From positions 546,618 through 610,617 of the forward strand of contig NZ_JAFEWE010000002.1 in NCBI RefSeq assembly GCF_017355785.1: a stretch of 64,000 nucleotides of DNA, in the 5' to 3' direction. The position numbers were made by a program, and so were the translations under genes. Position 1 is the first letter of the stretch. Every line of letters starts with the position of its first letter. Shown here one piece after another: positions 35,009-42,217 of this stretch. A model generated the notes under the pieces. The model was not told the DNA's origin and did no database searches. It saw only the letters and a program-made list of their open reading frames with translations. This DNA is from Desertivirga arenae (GTDB lineage Bacteria; Bacteroidota; Bacteroidia; Sphingobacteriales; Sphingobacteriaceae).

Positions 35009-36328
35009 TTAGTGCTGAAGTTCTTCCTGAAGCTCTACAACCTCTACCTCTCCCTCAGGAGAAATCCCTGTAAGATTAACTCGTCTTAATTCATTAACTG
35101 CCACCGGATCGTATTTAGCTCTTACTTTCACATAGTTCTCCGTAAAGCCGTTCATAATGCCATCCTTATGGTCTCCCTCAAAAAGAACTAGAGCATCTTT
35201 TCCTAATTGTGTTTCATAGAAGGCCCTTCGTTTTTTGTCAGAAAGGATGTGAAGCATTTTACTGCGATCTGCACGCTGAGAACCTGGTACACTGCCCTCC
35301 ATTTCTGCTGCCGGCGTATTCTCTCTTTCAGAGTATGTGAATACGTGCAGGTAAGAAATGTTTAGCTCGTTGAGGAAATTATAGGTATCAATAAAATCCT
35401 CCCTGCTTTCGCCAGGAAAACCTACAATTACGTCAACCCCTATACAACAATCCGGCATTATCTCTTTAATCTTTGCTACCCGTTCAACATACAATTCACG
35501 TCGGTAACGCCTGCGCATTAGTCCCAGTATTTTGTTGGAACCAGACTGTAAGGGTATATGAAAGTGCGGAACGAATTTCTTAGATGTAGCAACGAATTCG
35601 ATGATCTCATTCGTCAGCAGATTTGGCTCTATAGAAGAGATCCTGAAACGCTCGATCCCCTCTACCTCATCCAAAGCCTTTACCAGGTCAAAAAAGCGAT
35701 CTTCTCTCTTCCCTTCCCTGATTCCAAAATCACCGATATTCACACCGGTTAATACGATCTCCTTCACTCCTGAAGCGGCAATTTCCTCCGCTTGTTTAAC
35801 GATATTCTCAATCTTATCACTTCTGCTTGATCCGCGTGCAAGAGGAATAGTACAAAAAGTACAGGAATAATCGCAACCATCCTGCACCTTTAAAAAGGTA
35901 CGTGTACGATCTCCATAAGAATAAGAAGCTACAAATTCTTTAGCTTCTTCAATAGGCTGATTATAAACTAGTGTTTTAGGCTGTTTAGTAAAGTCTTTAA
36001 CATAGTCGATCAGCTGGAATTTTTCGGCAGCCCCTAATACGATGTCTACCCCAGGTATTTCAGAGATCTCTTTCGGTTTAAGCTGCGCGTAACAACCAAC
36101 GATCATGACATAAGCATTAGGCGAATGCTTTAACGCTTCCTTAACTACCTTCCGGCATTTCTTATCGGCATTATCAGTCACCGAGCAGGTATTGATCAGG
36201 TAAACATCGGCCTTATCAGTAAACTCTACGGTTTCAAACCCTGCAGCTTTAAATTGTCTCCCAATTGTCGAAGTCTCTGAATAATTTAACTTACAACCCA
36301 GCGTATAGAATGCTACTTTCCTGCTCAT
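35009..36328 (-). CDS. mtaB: tRNA t6A37 methylthiotransferase MtaB
   Basis: MtaB is a radical-SAM enzyme that adds a methylthio group to t6A37 of tRNA. The protein (about 439 aa) has the N-terminal UPF0004 domain with cluster cysteines in YTLGCKLNYSET, LINTCSVTDNADKKCR and IVGCYAQ. The radical-SAM motif is VQDGCDYSCTFCTIPLARG, followed by EIVLTGVNIGDFG and HIPLQSGSNKILGLMRRRY. The TRAM region is near the C-terminus. The GCKLNYSE and TGVNIG forms fit MtaB rather than MiaB or RimO. Two ATGs are possible (36334 or 36328). Confidence 0.94.
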   Translation of the reverse strand: MSRKVAFYTLGCKLNYSETSTIGRQFKAAGFETVEFTDKADVYLINTCSVTDNADKKCRKVVKEALKHSPNAYVMIVGCYAQLKPKEISEIPGVDIVLGAAEKFQLIDYVKDFTKQPKTLVYNQPIEEAKEFVASYSYGDRTRTFLKVQDGCDYSCTFCTIPLARGSSRSDKIENIVKQAEEIAASGVKEIVLTGVNIGDFGIREGKREDRFFDLVKALDEVEGIERFRISSIEPNLLTNEIIEFVATSKKFVPHFHIPLQSGSNKILGLMRRRYRRELYVERVAKIKEIMPDCCIGVDVIVGFPGESREDFIDTYNFLNELNISYLHVFTYSERENTPAAEMEGSVPGSQRADRSKMLHILSDKKRRAFYETQLGKDALVLFEGDHKDGIMNGFTENYVKVRAKYDPVAVNELRRVNLTGISPEGEVEVVELQEELQH

Positions 36329-36397
36329 AATCAAGGCGCAAAGATACTAAAAACTGAAATTGAAAATTATTAAAGTACTGCAATAAAGTCATATTTG

Positions 36398-36425
36398 AGA
36401 AGAGTCAGAAAGCCCTGACCCTTCT
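36398..36425 (-). terminator. Hairpin terminator after the aminotransferase gene
   Basis: 11-bp stem AGAAGAGTCAG / CTGACCCTTCT with one wobble pair, 10 bp beyond the stop codon on the reverse strand. The T tract is weak. Confidence 0.6.
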
Positions 36426-36434
36426 TATTGAAAA

Positions 36435-37631
36435 TTACCAGTTGGTGTATTCCAGGATTGTTCCCAATTTCCTTAAAGCATTTCTCATGGTTGTATCATT
36501 AACATTGGAGAAATTTAAACGAAGGGTCTGCAGATCAGGAGATGAAGCATAAAAACTATCACCCGGAACAAAAATCACGTCCTGTTCCATTGCTTTTTTA
36601 AGGAACTCTCGTGCATTAGTAGTGCTAGGTAAGGTTAACCAGGTGAACATTCCTCCTTCAGGACGATTATACTGTACATTCTCCGGAAAGTATTCTTCAA
36701 TGCAGCTCAGCATCACATCCCGCTGGTATTTGTAATGCTTAACAATCTTAGAGACGTGATGATCGAGGTCATAGGTGCTAAGGAACTCATAAAGGATATG
36801 CTGTGAGAGGTTATTGGAATGCAGATCCGAAGCTTGTTTCATGATCGTTGCTTTCCTGATAATATCCTTATCTGCAACCATCCAGCCTACCCGTAATCCC
36901 GGTGCAACAGTTTTAGAAAAGGAACCTAACAGGATAGTTTTCTCGGGCAGGTATGAATAGATAGGAAGGGGTTGATGATTAGAAAAAGAAATATCTCCAT
37001 AAGGGTCATCCTCAATAACCATTGCCGGGTACCTTGCTGCAATTCCGGCTATCAACTTTCGCTTTTCTTCTGAATAATGCAGTCCTGTAGGATTTTGGTA
37101 ATTGGGGATGCAATAAAAGAGCTTGGGATTGCAATCGAACATTTTCTCTTCCAACTCGTCAGGATCGACACCATCGCTATTCAAAGTTACTTCCTCAAAT
37201 TTAGCCTGAAAAAGAGATAAACATTGTAAAGCACCAAGATAAGTTGGTCGTTCAAGCAGCACCTTGTCACCAGCATTCAGGAATACCTTTCCCAGAAGAT
37301 CGAGGGCCTGCTGAGAACCACTTGTAATAAGGATTTGTTCCGGAGAAATAGTTAATCCAAATTTTTGAAGATAACGGGCAGCAATGTATTCCCTTAATGG
37401 ATAATATCCTTCTGTCTCGGAATATTGAAGCACTTGCGCTCCCCTTTTCTGAAATACTTTTGCTGCACAATCCTCCAGCTCCTGCATAGGAAATAGGGCA
37501 GGATTAGGAAGTCCTCCTGCAAAAGAAACGATACCAGGATTGCTGGTTACTTTCAGGATTTCACGAATAAATGATTTAGGTACCTGCTGTACCCTTTGTG
37601 CAAATGGATAGTGTGGGGTTTCTACTGTCAT
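36435..37631 (-). CDS. PLP-dependent aminotransferase (LysN/2-aminoadipate type), attenuator-controlled
   Basis: A 398-aa fold-type I aminotransferase without a GntR DNA-binding domain. It has FAGGLPNPALFP near residue 38, ITSGSQQALDLLGKVFLNAGDKVLLERPTYLGAL near 103, YCIPNYQNPTGLHYS near 173, EDDPYGDI near 205, and the PLP lysine in LLGSFSKTVAPGLRVGWMV (K near 238). This subgroup includes LysN-like enzymes, some of which accept branched-chain amino acids. Two Val/Ile-rich leader peptides with terminators precede it, so I infer a role in valine, isoleucine or leucine synthesis. The substrate is not proven by sequence. Confidence 0.9.
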   Translation of the reverse strand: MTVETPHYPFAQRVQQVPKSFIREILKVTSNPGIVSFAGGLPNPALFPMQELEDCAAKVFQKRGAQVLQYSETEGYYPLREYIAARYLQKFGLTISPEQILITSGSQQALDLLGKVFLNAGDKVLLERPTYLGALQCLSLFQAKFEEVTLNSDGVDPDELEEKMFDCNPKLFYCIPNYQNPTGLHYSEEKRKLIAGIAARYPAMVIEDDPYGDISFSNHQPLPIYSYLPEKTILLGSFSKTVAPGLRVGWMVADKDIIRKATIMKQASDLHSNNLSQHILYEFLSTYDLDHHVSKIVKHYKYQRDVMLSCIEEYFPENVQYNRPEGGMFTWLTLPSTTNAREFLKKAMEQDVIFVPGDSFYASSPDLQTLRLNFSNVNDTTMRNALRKLGTILEYTNW

Positions 37632-37654
37632 ATGGATTTCTGTTAATTTTTCCT

Positions 37655-37689
37655 AAAAAAAAAAGCCCCCCGGTTTTGACGGGAGGCTT
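37655..37689 (-). terminator. Attenuator terminator 2 (before the aminotransferase ATG)
   Basis: On the reverse strand: stem AAGCCTCCCG / CGGGGGGCTT (one G-U pair) with a 7-nt loop, then ten Ts, ending 24 bp before ATG 37631. Its 5' arm CCTCCCG can instead pair with CGGGAGG in the last codons of leader peptide 2 (37722-37716). Confidence 0.9.
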
Positions 37690-37710
37690 CGACTATTAAT
37701 TCTTTTAATA

Positions 37711-37800
37711 TCAATCCTCCCGCCATAAACGCACGACAGCCACCACCACTGCAATAATGGCTACTACTGAAAGATTAATATTTGCTACTGTTAATTTCAT
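37711..37800 (-). CDS. Leader peptide 2, Val/Ile-rich (29 aa)
   Basis: ATG at 37800, TGA at 37711. The 29 residues begin MKLTVANINL and end VRLWRED. They contain eight Val, three Ile and three Leu, with a VVV run and two VV pairs, as in ilv-type leader peptides. The last sense codons CGG GAG G hold the antiterminator strand that can pair with terminator 2. When charged Val/Ile/Leu tRNAs are abundant the ribosome reaches the end and the terminator forms; stalling at the Val codons frees CGGGAGG. The mechanism is inferred. The peptide could alternatively be a tiny membrane protein. Confidence 0.82.
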   Translation of the reverse strand: MKLTVANINLSVVAIIAVVVAVVRLWRED

Positions 37801-37815
37801 ATTCGCTTAAAACGA

Positions 37816-37843
37816 CAAAAGCCCGTCTTTTCGGGACGGGCTT
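37816..37843 (-). terminator. Attenuator terminator 1 (between leader peptides)
   Basis: On the reverse strand: 9-bp stem AAGCCCGTC / GACGGGCTT with loop CCGAAAA, followed by TTGTCGTTTT. Its 5' arm CCCGTC can instead pair with GACGGG at the stop codon of leader peptide 1 (37876-37871). Confidence 0.85.
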
Positions 37844-37874
37844 CTGCTGTATGTTTAAAATAAATACGCTCCCG

Positions 37875-37934
37875 TCAGCTGGCTGTAATGGCCACTGCTA
37901 CGACTACTGCGATATTTACTTTGTAAATTGTCAT
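37875..37934 (-). CDS. Leader peptide 1, Val/Ile-rich (19 aa)
   Basis: ATG at 37934, TGA at 37875. The peptide is MTIYKVNIAVVVAVAITAS, with five Val, three Ile and four Ala. Its stop codon TGA is part of GACGGG, which can pair with the 5' arm of terminator 1 and so act as the antiterminator strand. The layout repeats that of leader 2, giving two attenuators in series before one structural gene. A -7 box lies just upstream. Confidence 0.82.
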   Translation of the reverse strand: MTIYKVNIAVVVAVAITAS

Positions 37935-37943
37935 GTCTTGATC

Positions 37944-37951
37944 CAAATATA
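37944..37951 (-). promoter_or_regulatory. -7 box TATATTTG of the leader-aminotransferase transcript
   Basis: Matches TAnnTTTG on the reverse strand and ends 9 bp before the leader peptide 1 ATG, between hemF and the leaders. It suggests an independent promoter with a very short leader. The -33 TTG is not at the usual spacing. Confidence 0.55.
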
Positions 37952-37990
37952 GAAGATCTGGCTATTCAATAAAAATATTTTTTCATTTTC

Positions 37991-38887
37991 TTAAGCCCAG
38001 TCAATACCCTTTTTAAGTAAAGACAAAGTTTTCTCCTCTTCTGTTCCCGCTTCAGCCTTGAAGTTATAAGTCCAGTTAGCCTGGGGCGGGAGACTCATTA
38101 ATATAGACTCAATCCTGCCGTTGGTTTCCAATCCGAATTTAGTTCCTGCATCATAAACCAGATTAAACTCTACATAGCGACTTCTGCGTTGATACTGCCA
38201 TTGTTTCTGTTGCTCAGAAAAAGGATCATTACGGTGGCGATCAACCAACTCTTTATAAATAGGTACGAAGGAACGGCCTACTTCTTTTGAAAACTCAAAG
38301 ATCTTCCTCCAACCTATTCCGGCAGTTTTAGGATTAAGCCGGTCGTAAAATATTCCACCGATGCCCCTGGTTTCTTCACGATGCTTAATAAAGAAATAAT
38401 CGTCGGCCCATTTCTTGAACCTCACATAAAACTCCTGGTTATAATGATCACAAACCCCTTTCAGGTATTGGTGAAAAAACTTCGCATCATCTTCAAATAC
38501 ATAATGTGGAGTAACGTCTATCCCGCCCCCGAACCACCGAATATCCTCATTCATCTCAAAATAACGGATATTCATATGGATGATCGGCACCAGGGGATGA
38601 TTAGGGTGAATTACAATAGATACACCGGTAGCAAAAAAATCATCCTCTTCCACTTTAAACGACTTCTTTACAGGTTCTGGTAATTGTCCGTAAACCGCAG
38701 AGAAGTTAACACCTCCTTTTTCAAGGATGTTCCCATTCTGAATAACCCGTGTGCGACCACCGCCTCCACCTTCGCGTTCCCAAAGTTCCTGCTGAAAGCT
38801 TGCACCTCCATCCAGCGCTTCCAGGCCAGCACATATTTCGTCCTGGATAACCTGATAATCCGCAGCGATTTCTTCTTTGCTAATCAT
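37991..38887 (-). CDS. hemF: Oxygen-dependent coproporphyrinogen III oxidase HemF
   Basis: HemF oxidatively decarboxylates coproporphyrinogen III to protoporphyrinogen IX in aerobic heme synthesis. The 298-aa protein has ELWEREGGGGGRTRVIQNGNILEKGGVNFSAV near residues 28-60 and the metal-site region FFATGVSIVIHPNHPLVPIIHMNIRYFE. It also has WFGGGIDVTPHYVFEDDAKFFH near 118, REETRGIGGIFYDRLN near 171, and RRSRYVEFNLVYDAGTKFGLETNGRIESILMSLPP near 233. Length is normal. The aminotransferase leader region lies directly downstream. Confidence 0.97.
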   Translation of the reverse strand: MISKEEIAADYQVIQDEICAGLEALDGGASFQQELWEREGGGGGRTRVIQNGNILEKGGVNFSAVYGQLPEPVKKSFKVEEDDFFATGVSIVIHPNHPLVPIIHMNIRYFEMNEDIRWFGGGIDVTPHYVFEDDAKFFHQYLKGVCDHYNQEFYVRFKKWADDYFFIKHREETRGIGGIFYDRLNPKTAGIGWRKIFEFSKEVGRSFVPIYKELVDRHRNDPFSEQQKQWQYQRRSRYVEFNLVYDAGTKFGLETNGRIESILMSLPPQANWTYNFKAEAGTEEEKTLSLLKKGIDWA

Positions 38888-38907
38888 ATGTACAAAGATG
38901 CTAAATA

Positions 38908-40131
38908 TTACTGTTCAACGTAATCAAGATCCTTACCAAAACTCTCCCGTAGCTGGCTTAGTGAAAACAATGCGAGGGTAGAAAGGAGTATGGTCAGGAT
39001 ATAAGCCGCAGTTATAATATTAAATTCCTTAACAAAAAACTCAAACAGGAAGGTAATAGGGATTAAAGCACCTCTAACAAAGTTAGGCACAGTGGTGGTA
39101 ACAGTAGCCCTGATATTTGTTCCAAACTGTTCTGAGGCAATAGTAACGAAGGTTGCCCAATATCCGACAGAAATACCAAGGAATAAGCATAGCCACAAAA
39201 ACCTGCTGCTGTCCATCCCCTTACTGGATAGGTAAACCAGGATAGCAAGTATCGACAGGACATGAAAAACGAACATTGTTTTTTTCCGCGACTTAGTAGC
39301 CTGTGCCAGCAAGCCGGCAATAATATCGCCGATAGCAATACCTATATAAGTATACATAATTCCTTTCCCGGCGCTTAGTGGCTCTGTTGCTCCTAAAGCC
39401 TTGCCTATTTCAGGTGATTGTGTTACTAAGATACCGACTACGAACCACAGAGGTGCTCCAATAAAGATACAGTTAAGGTATTTGAAGAGGTTTTTAGGAT
39501 TACCGAGTATAAGCATAACATTGCCTTTCTCTACCTTCTTATGCGCCACCTCATTGAACATTCCTGATTCAAACGTTCCAACCCTTAGAAACAACAGCAC
39601 CATTCCTAATCCCCCACCAACAAAATAAGCAGTACGCCAATCATACATCTCGTGCACCTGGTTCGCCAAAACAGCTCCAAATAATCCAACACCCGCAACG
39701 ATCATTGTTCCGTAGCCGCGGTTCTCTTTACTCATACTCTCACTTACAAGTGTAATACCTGCGCCTAGCTCTCCTGCAAGGCCTATTCCTGCAACCAATC
39801 GCACAAAAGCATAAGTATCAATATCGTTAACCAGGCCATTCGCAATATTGGCAAGGGAGTACATCAGGATAGATCCGAACAGAACTTTAATCCGGCCCAG
39901 CTTATCACCCATAATCCCCCAAAGGATTCCTCCTAAAAGCAAACCTCCCATTTGCATATTGATCACATACTCCCCCATCACACGCATTTGGTCATCTGCA
40001 ATTCCAAGATCCTTAAAACTTTCTATTCTAACTATGGAAAAAAGCACAAGATCATAGATGTCAACGAAATAGCCGAGAGCCGCAACAATTACAAGGAAGA
40101 TAACATTTCTGGAAGAATCAACTTTACTCAT
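38908..40131 (-). CDS. Major facilitator superfamily transporter
   Basis: A 407-aa MFS protein with twelve hydrophobic helices. It has the loop 2-3 signature GGLLLGGILWGIMGDKLGRIKVL (GxxxDRxGR-like) near residues 58-80, FVRLVAGIGLAGELGAGITLVSE near 110, and a half-repeat at KSRKKTMF. The pattern near helix 4-5 is like the metabolite:H+ symporter and sugar-acid groups, but the substrate cannot be assigned. It lies 20 bp upstream of hemF on the same strand, so the two may share a transcript. Confidence 0.87.
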   Translation of the reverse strand: MSKVDSSRNVIFLVIVAALGYFVDIYDLVLFSIVRIESFKDLGIADDQMRVMGEYVINMQMGGLLLGGILWGIMGDKLGRIKVLFGSILMYSLANIANGLVNDIDTYAFVRLVAGIGLAGELGAGITLVSESMSKENRGYGTMIVAGVGLFGAVLANQVHEMYDWRTAYFVGGGLGMVLLFLRVGTFESGMFNEVAHKKVEKGNVMLILGNPKNLFKYLNCIFIGAPLWFVVGILVTQSPEIGKALGATEPLSAGKGIMYTYIGIAIGDIIAGLLAQATKSRKKTMFVFHVLSILAILVYLSSKGMDSSRFLWLCLFLGISVGYWATFVTIASEQFGTNIRATVTTTVPNFVRGALIPITFLFEFFVKEFNIITAAYILTILLSTLALFSLSQLRESFGKDLDYVEQ

Positions 40132-40209
40132 ATTTCATAATTGGTGGGGCTGAAACTACGAATAAAATTGAAAACGGGAAAGCTGTAAGCGCCAGTGTAC
40201 CTTTCCTGA

Positions 40210-40290
40210 CGGGGGACCACTGTCTGAAATACCTATAGAGAACACCCAGCAGGCTTGTTGGTGAAAGCACCAACAAGGTGGGAGCATGAA
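40210..40290. repeat. GC-rich hairpin element
   Basis: A perfect 10-bp stem CTTGTTGGTG / CACCAACAAG with loop AAAG (40254-40263 and 40268-40277), with outer CCCA / TGGG pairing, lies in the 160-bp gap after the small lipoprotein gene. There is no T tract. It looks like a dispersed REP-type element or a structured RNA rather than a standard terminator. Confidence 0.5.
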
Positions 40291-40293
40291 GTT

Positions 40294-40551
40294 TTAGGGA
40301 CTAGGAACAGGTACTTTTCCCGGACCTTTCGTGGTATCTTGCTGTAAACCACCCTGGTCCATTGCCTTTCCATTACCACCCTGAGCAGCACCAGTAGTGT
40401 CCACCCACTGCGTATCTATATTCACCATCGAATCAGAATCAGCCGACCCTGCTTCGTTCATTCCCTGATTACCACCACTGCTGCAGGCATTACCGAAAGA
40501 AGCAGCAATTACGACCAGAAGAACTCTAAGAAATCTAGTTTCCATAAGCAT
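40294..40551 (-). CDS. Small putative lipoprotein
   Basis: An 85-aa protein with a hydrophobic signal (FLRVLLVVIAASFGNAC) and a lipobox-like GNAC followed by SSGGNQG. The rest is low complexity, rich in Gly, Asp, Gln and Pro, ending in PGKVPVPSP. Probably anchored by the cysteine at residue 23. The lipobox lacks the usual leucine, so processing is not certain. No function can be given. Confidence 0.6.
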   Translation of the reverse strand: MLMETRFLRVLLVVIAASFGNACSSGGNQGMNEAGSADSDSMVNIDTQWVDTTGAAQGGNGKAMDQGGLQQDTTKGPGKVPVPSP

Positions 40552-40651
40552 GTATTTAAATCTATCTAATCATTTCCAACGTTCATGCCAATGTTTGTAT
40601 TTAGCATGCAGAAATTTCACTGATAAGCTTTAAATTCAGATATTCGTCGGC

Positions 40652-41125
40652 ATGCGGGTCTCTGAAAACACCATGAAATGGCTCTTACGATTTTATCCCC
40701 CTTTATTGCTTCAACGTATCTGGGTGAAAAAATTCGAAAAAGACTTTACAGGTGTAGAGGTTAAAATTTCGAAAAGCATATTAAATATAAATTATAACCG
40801 TTCAATATTCGGAGGTTCTATCTTTAGCGCTACAGATGCTTTTCATCCTATTTTATTTCACGAGCTTTTGGCCGGGAAAGGAATACGAACGCTGATCTGG
40901 GTAAAACGTTCGGAAATTGAGTTTGTAAAACCTGCGTATAAGAACCTCTATTTTAAAATTAATATTACAGAAGCAGAGATCTTAGAAATTTGTACTAAAT
41001 TAAGTGAGTTTGGAAAGTTACTGCAACAGAACACCATAGAGGTTTACGACAATGAGCAGCAGCTCTGCGCAGTGGTAAGGAACGAAGTATATATCCGGGA
41101 ATTACAAGGTAAGCCAAACAATTAA
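40652..41125 (+). CDS. DUF4442 (hotdog-fold, thioesterase-like) protein
   Basis: A 157-aa protein starting near MKWLLRFYPPLLLQRIWVKKFEKDFTG, the DUF4442 N-terminus, followed by NRSIFGGSIFSATDAFHPILFHELLAGKG, the hotdog core. The family is related to YiiD-type thioesterases, and acyl-CoA hydrolysis is a guess from fold only. A second ATG at 40673 could be the start. The next gene starts 24 bp downstream. Confidence 0.85.
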   Translation: MRVSENTMKWLLRFYPPLLLQRIWVKKFEKDFTGVEVKISKSILNINYNRSIFGGSIFSATDAFHPILFHELLAGKGIRTLIWVKRSEIEFVKPAYKNLYFKINITEAEILEICTKLSEFGKLLQQNTIEVYDNEQQLCAVVRNEVYIRELQGKPNN

Positions 41126-41149
41126 AGAACTGGGAGATTTAAATACCAG

Positions 41150-41791
41150 ATGAATCGATTAAGACCGCATCATATAAAACAGTTGATTTTTGAAGGAGAA
41201 GGGGTATCACTTGATTTCAAAAAAACAATTACTTCCTGCGAGAAAATAGCTAAAACACTGGTAGCTTTCGCAAATAACAAAGGGGGAAAGTTACTGGTAG
41301 GAGTATTGGATAACGGAGGTATTAAGGGAGTCAAGTCAGAAGAAGAGGAAAAGTATATGCTGCAGAAAGCAGGTACCTTTTTCTGCCGACCTGCCATCGA
41401 GCCCTTTTTCGAGGAAGTTTACATAGACGACAAGATCGTACTCGTTGCCGATATTAAAGAAAGCGACACTAAGCCCCACTATGCGCTGGGAGAAGACAAA
41501 AAGTGGTGGGTATATATTCGTGTAAAGGACAAAAGTTTGCTGGCAAGCAAAATAGTAGTCGACGTACTAAAGAGGGAGTCGAAAGACGAAGGCGTGCTGA
41601 TTGAGTATTCCTCAAAGGAACAGTCCCTGTTGGAATACCTCGACACCAACGATCGCATTACAGCAAAAGAATACAGCCAGATGCTTAATCTCAGCAGAAG
41701 AAGGGCGCAGAAAATACTAGTTAACCTTGTTCTTTCTGGTGTCATCCGTTTACATACTACAGAAAAAGAAGAATTTTACACCGCCTGCTAG
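41150..41791 (+). CDS. AlbA_2/Schlafen-type putative DNA-binding protein
   Basis: A 213-aa protein. Residues about 10-125 form an AlbA_2 domain (FEGEGVSLDFKKTI, KTLVAFANNKGGKLLVGVLDNGGIKGV), typical of putative regulators with an E-x-x-x-x-E/D-F-K motif. Residues about 145-213 look like a winged helix (LLEYLDTNDRITAKEYSQMLNLSRRRAQKILVNLVLSGVI). It probably binds DNA. The target and trigger are unknown. It may share an operon with the DUF4442 gene. Confidence 0.85.
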   Translation: MNRLRPHHIKQLIFEGEGVSLDFKKTITSCEKIAKTLVAFANNKGGKLLVGVLDNGGIKGVKSEEEEKYMLQKAGTFFCRPAIEPFFEEVYIDDKIVLVADIKESDTKPHYALGEDKKWWVYIRVKDKSLLASKIVVDVLKRESKDEGVLIEYSSKEQSLLEYLDTNDRITAKEYSQMLNLSRRRAQKILVNLVLSGVIRLHTTEKEEFYTAC

Positions 41792-41794
41792 CAC

Positions 41795-42202
41795 TTATCC
41801 AAAGTTAAGCTGCCATGATACGCCATACTTGTCGGCAATCCAGGCAAACTTATTACTAAATCCATAACTATCCGGCGGCATCATTACTGCACCTCCCTCC
41901 GAAAGGCTCGTGAATAGATTATCTAGTTCTTCTTCTGTCTCGCAAGAGACGTAGATGGAAATAGAGGGAGTAAAGGAAAATTTATGGCCCATTGCACTAT
42001 CGAAGGCCAGGTACTCCTGGCCTCCCAAAGTAAATACGGCGTGCTTCACATCGCCTTCATTTCCTCCGCCCTCATCCGCTTCAAAGTATTCGATACTTTT
42101 AATTTCAGAATCGGCAATTAAGGACGTATATAATTCAATCGCTTCCTTTGCTTTGCCGCACATATCGCCGCTGAACATCAGGAAGGTGCTAACTTTCTGC
42201 AT
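41795..42202 (-). CDS. VOC/PhnB-like family protein
   Basis: A 135-aa protein of the glyoxalase-like VOC superfamily, PhnB/3-demethylubiquinone-methyltransferase-like subgroup. It has TFLMFSGDMCGKAKEAIELYTSLI at the start, HAVFTLGGQEYLAFDS, FTPSISIYVSCETEEELDNLF and SYGFSNKFAWIADKYGVSWQLNFG at the end. The closing GVSWQL is diagnostic of the subgroup. Activity is unknown. It is convergent with the AlbA_2 gene with only 3 bp between stops. Confidence 0.88.
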   Translation of the reverse strand: MQKVSTFLMFSGDMCGKAKEAIELYTSLIADSEIKSIEYFEADEGGGNEGDVKHAVFTLGGQEYLAFDSAMGHKFSFTPSISIYVSCETEEELDNLFTSLSEGGAVMMPPDSYGFSNKFAWIADKYGVSWQLNFG

Positions 42203-42217
42203 TCTCTTTAGTTAAAA

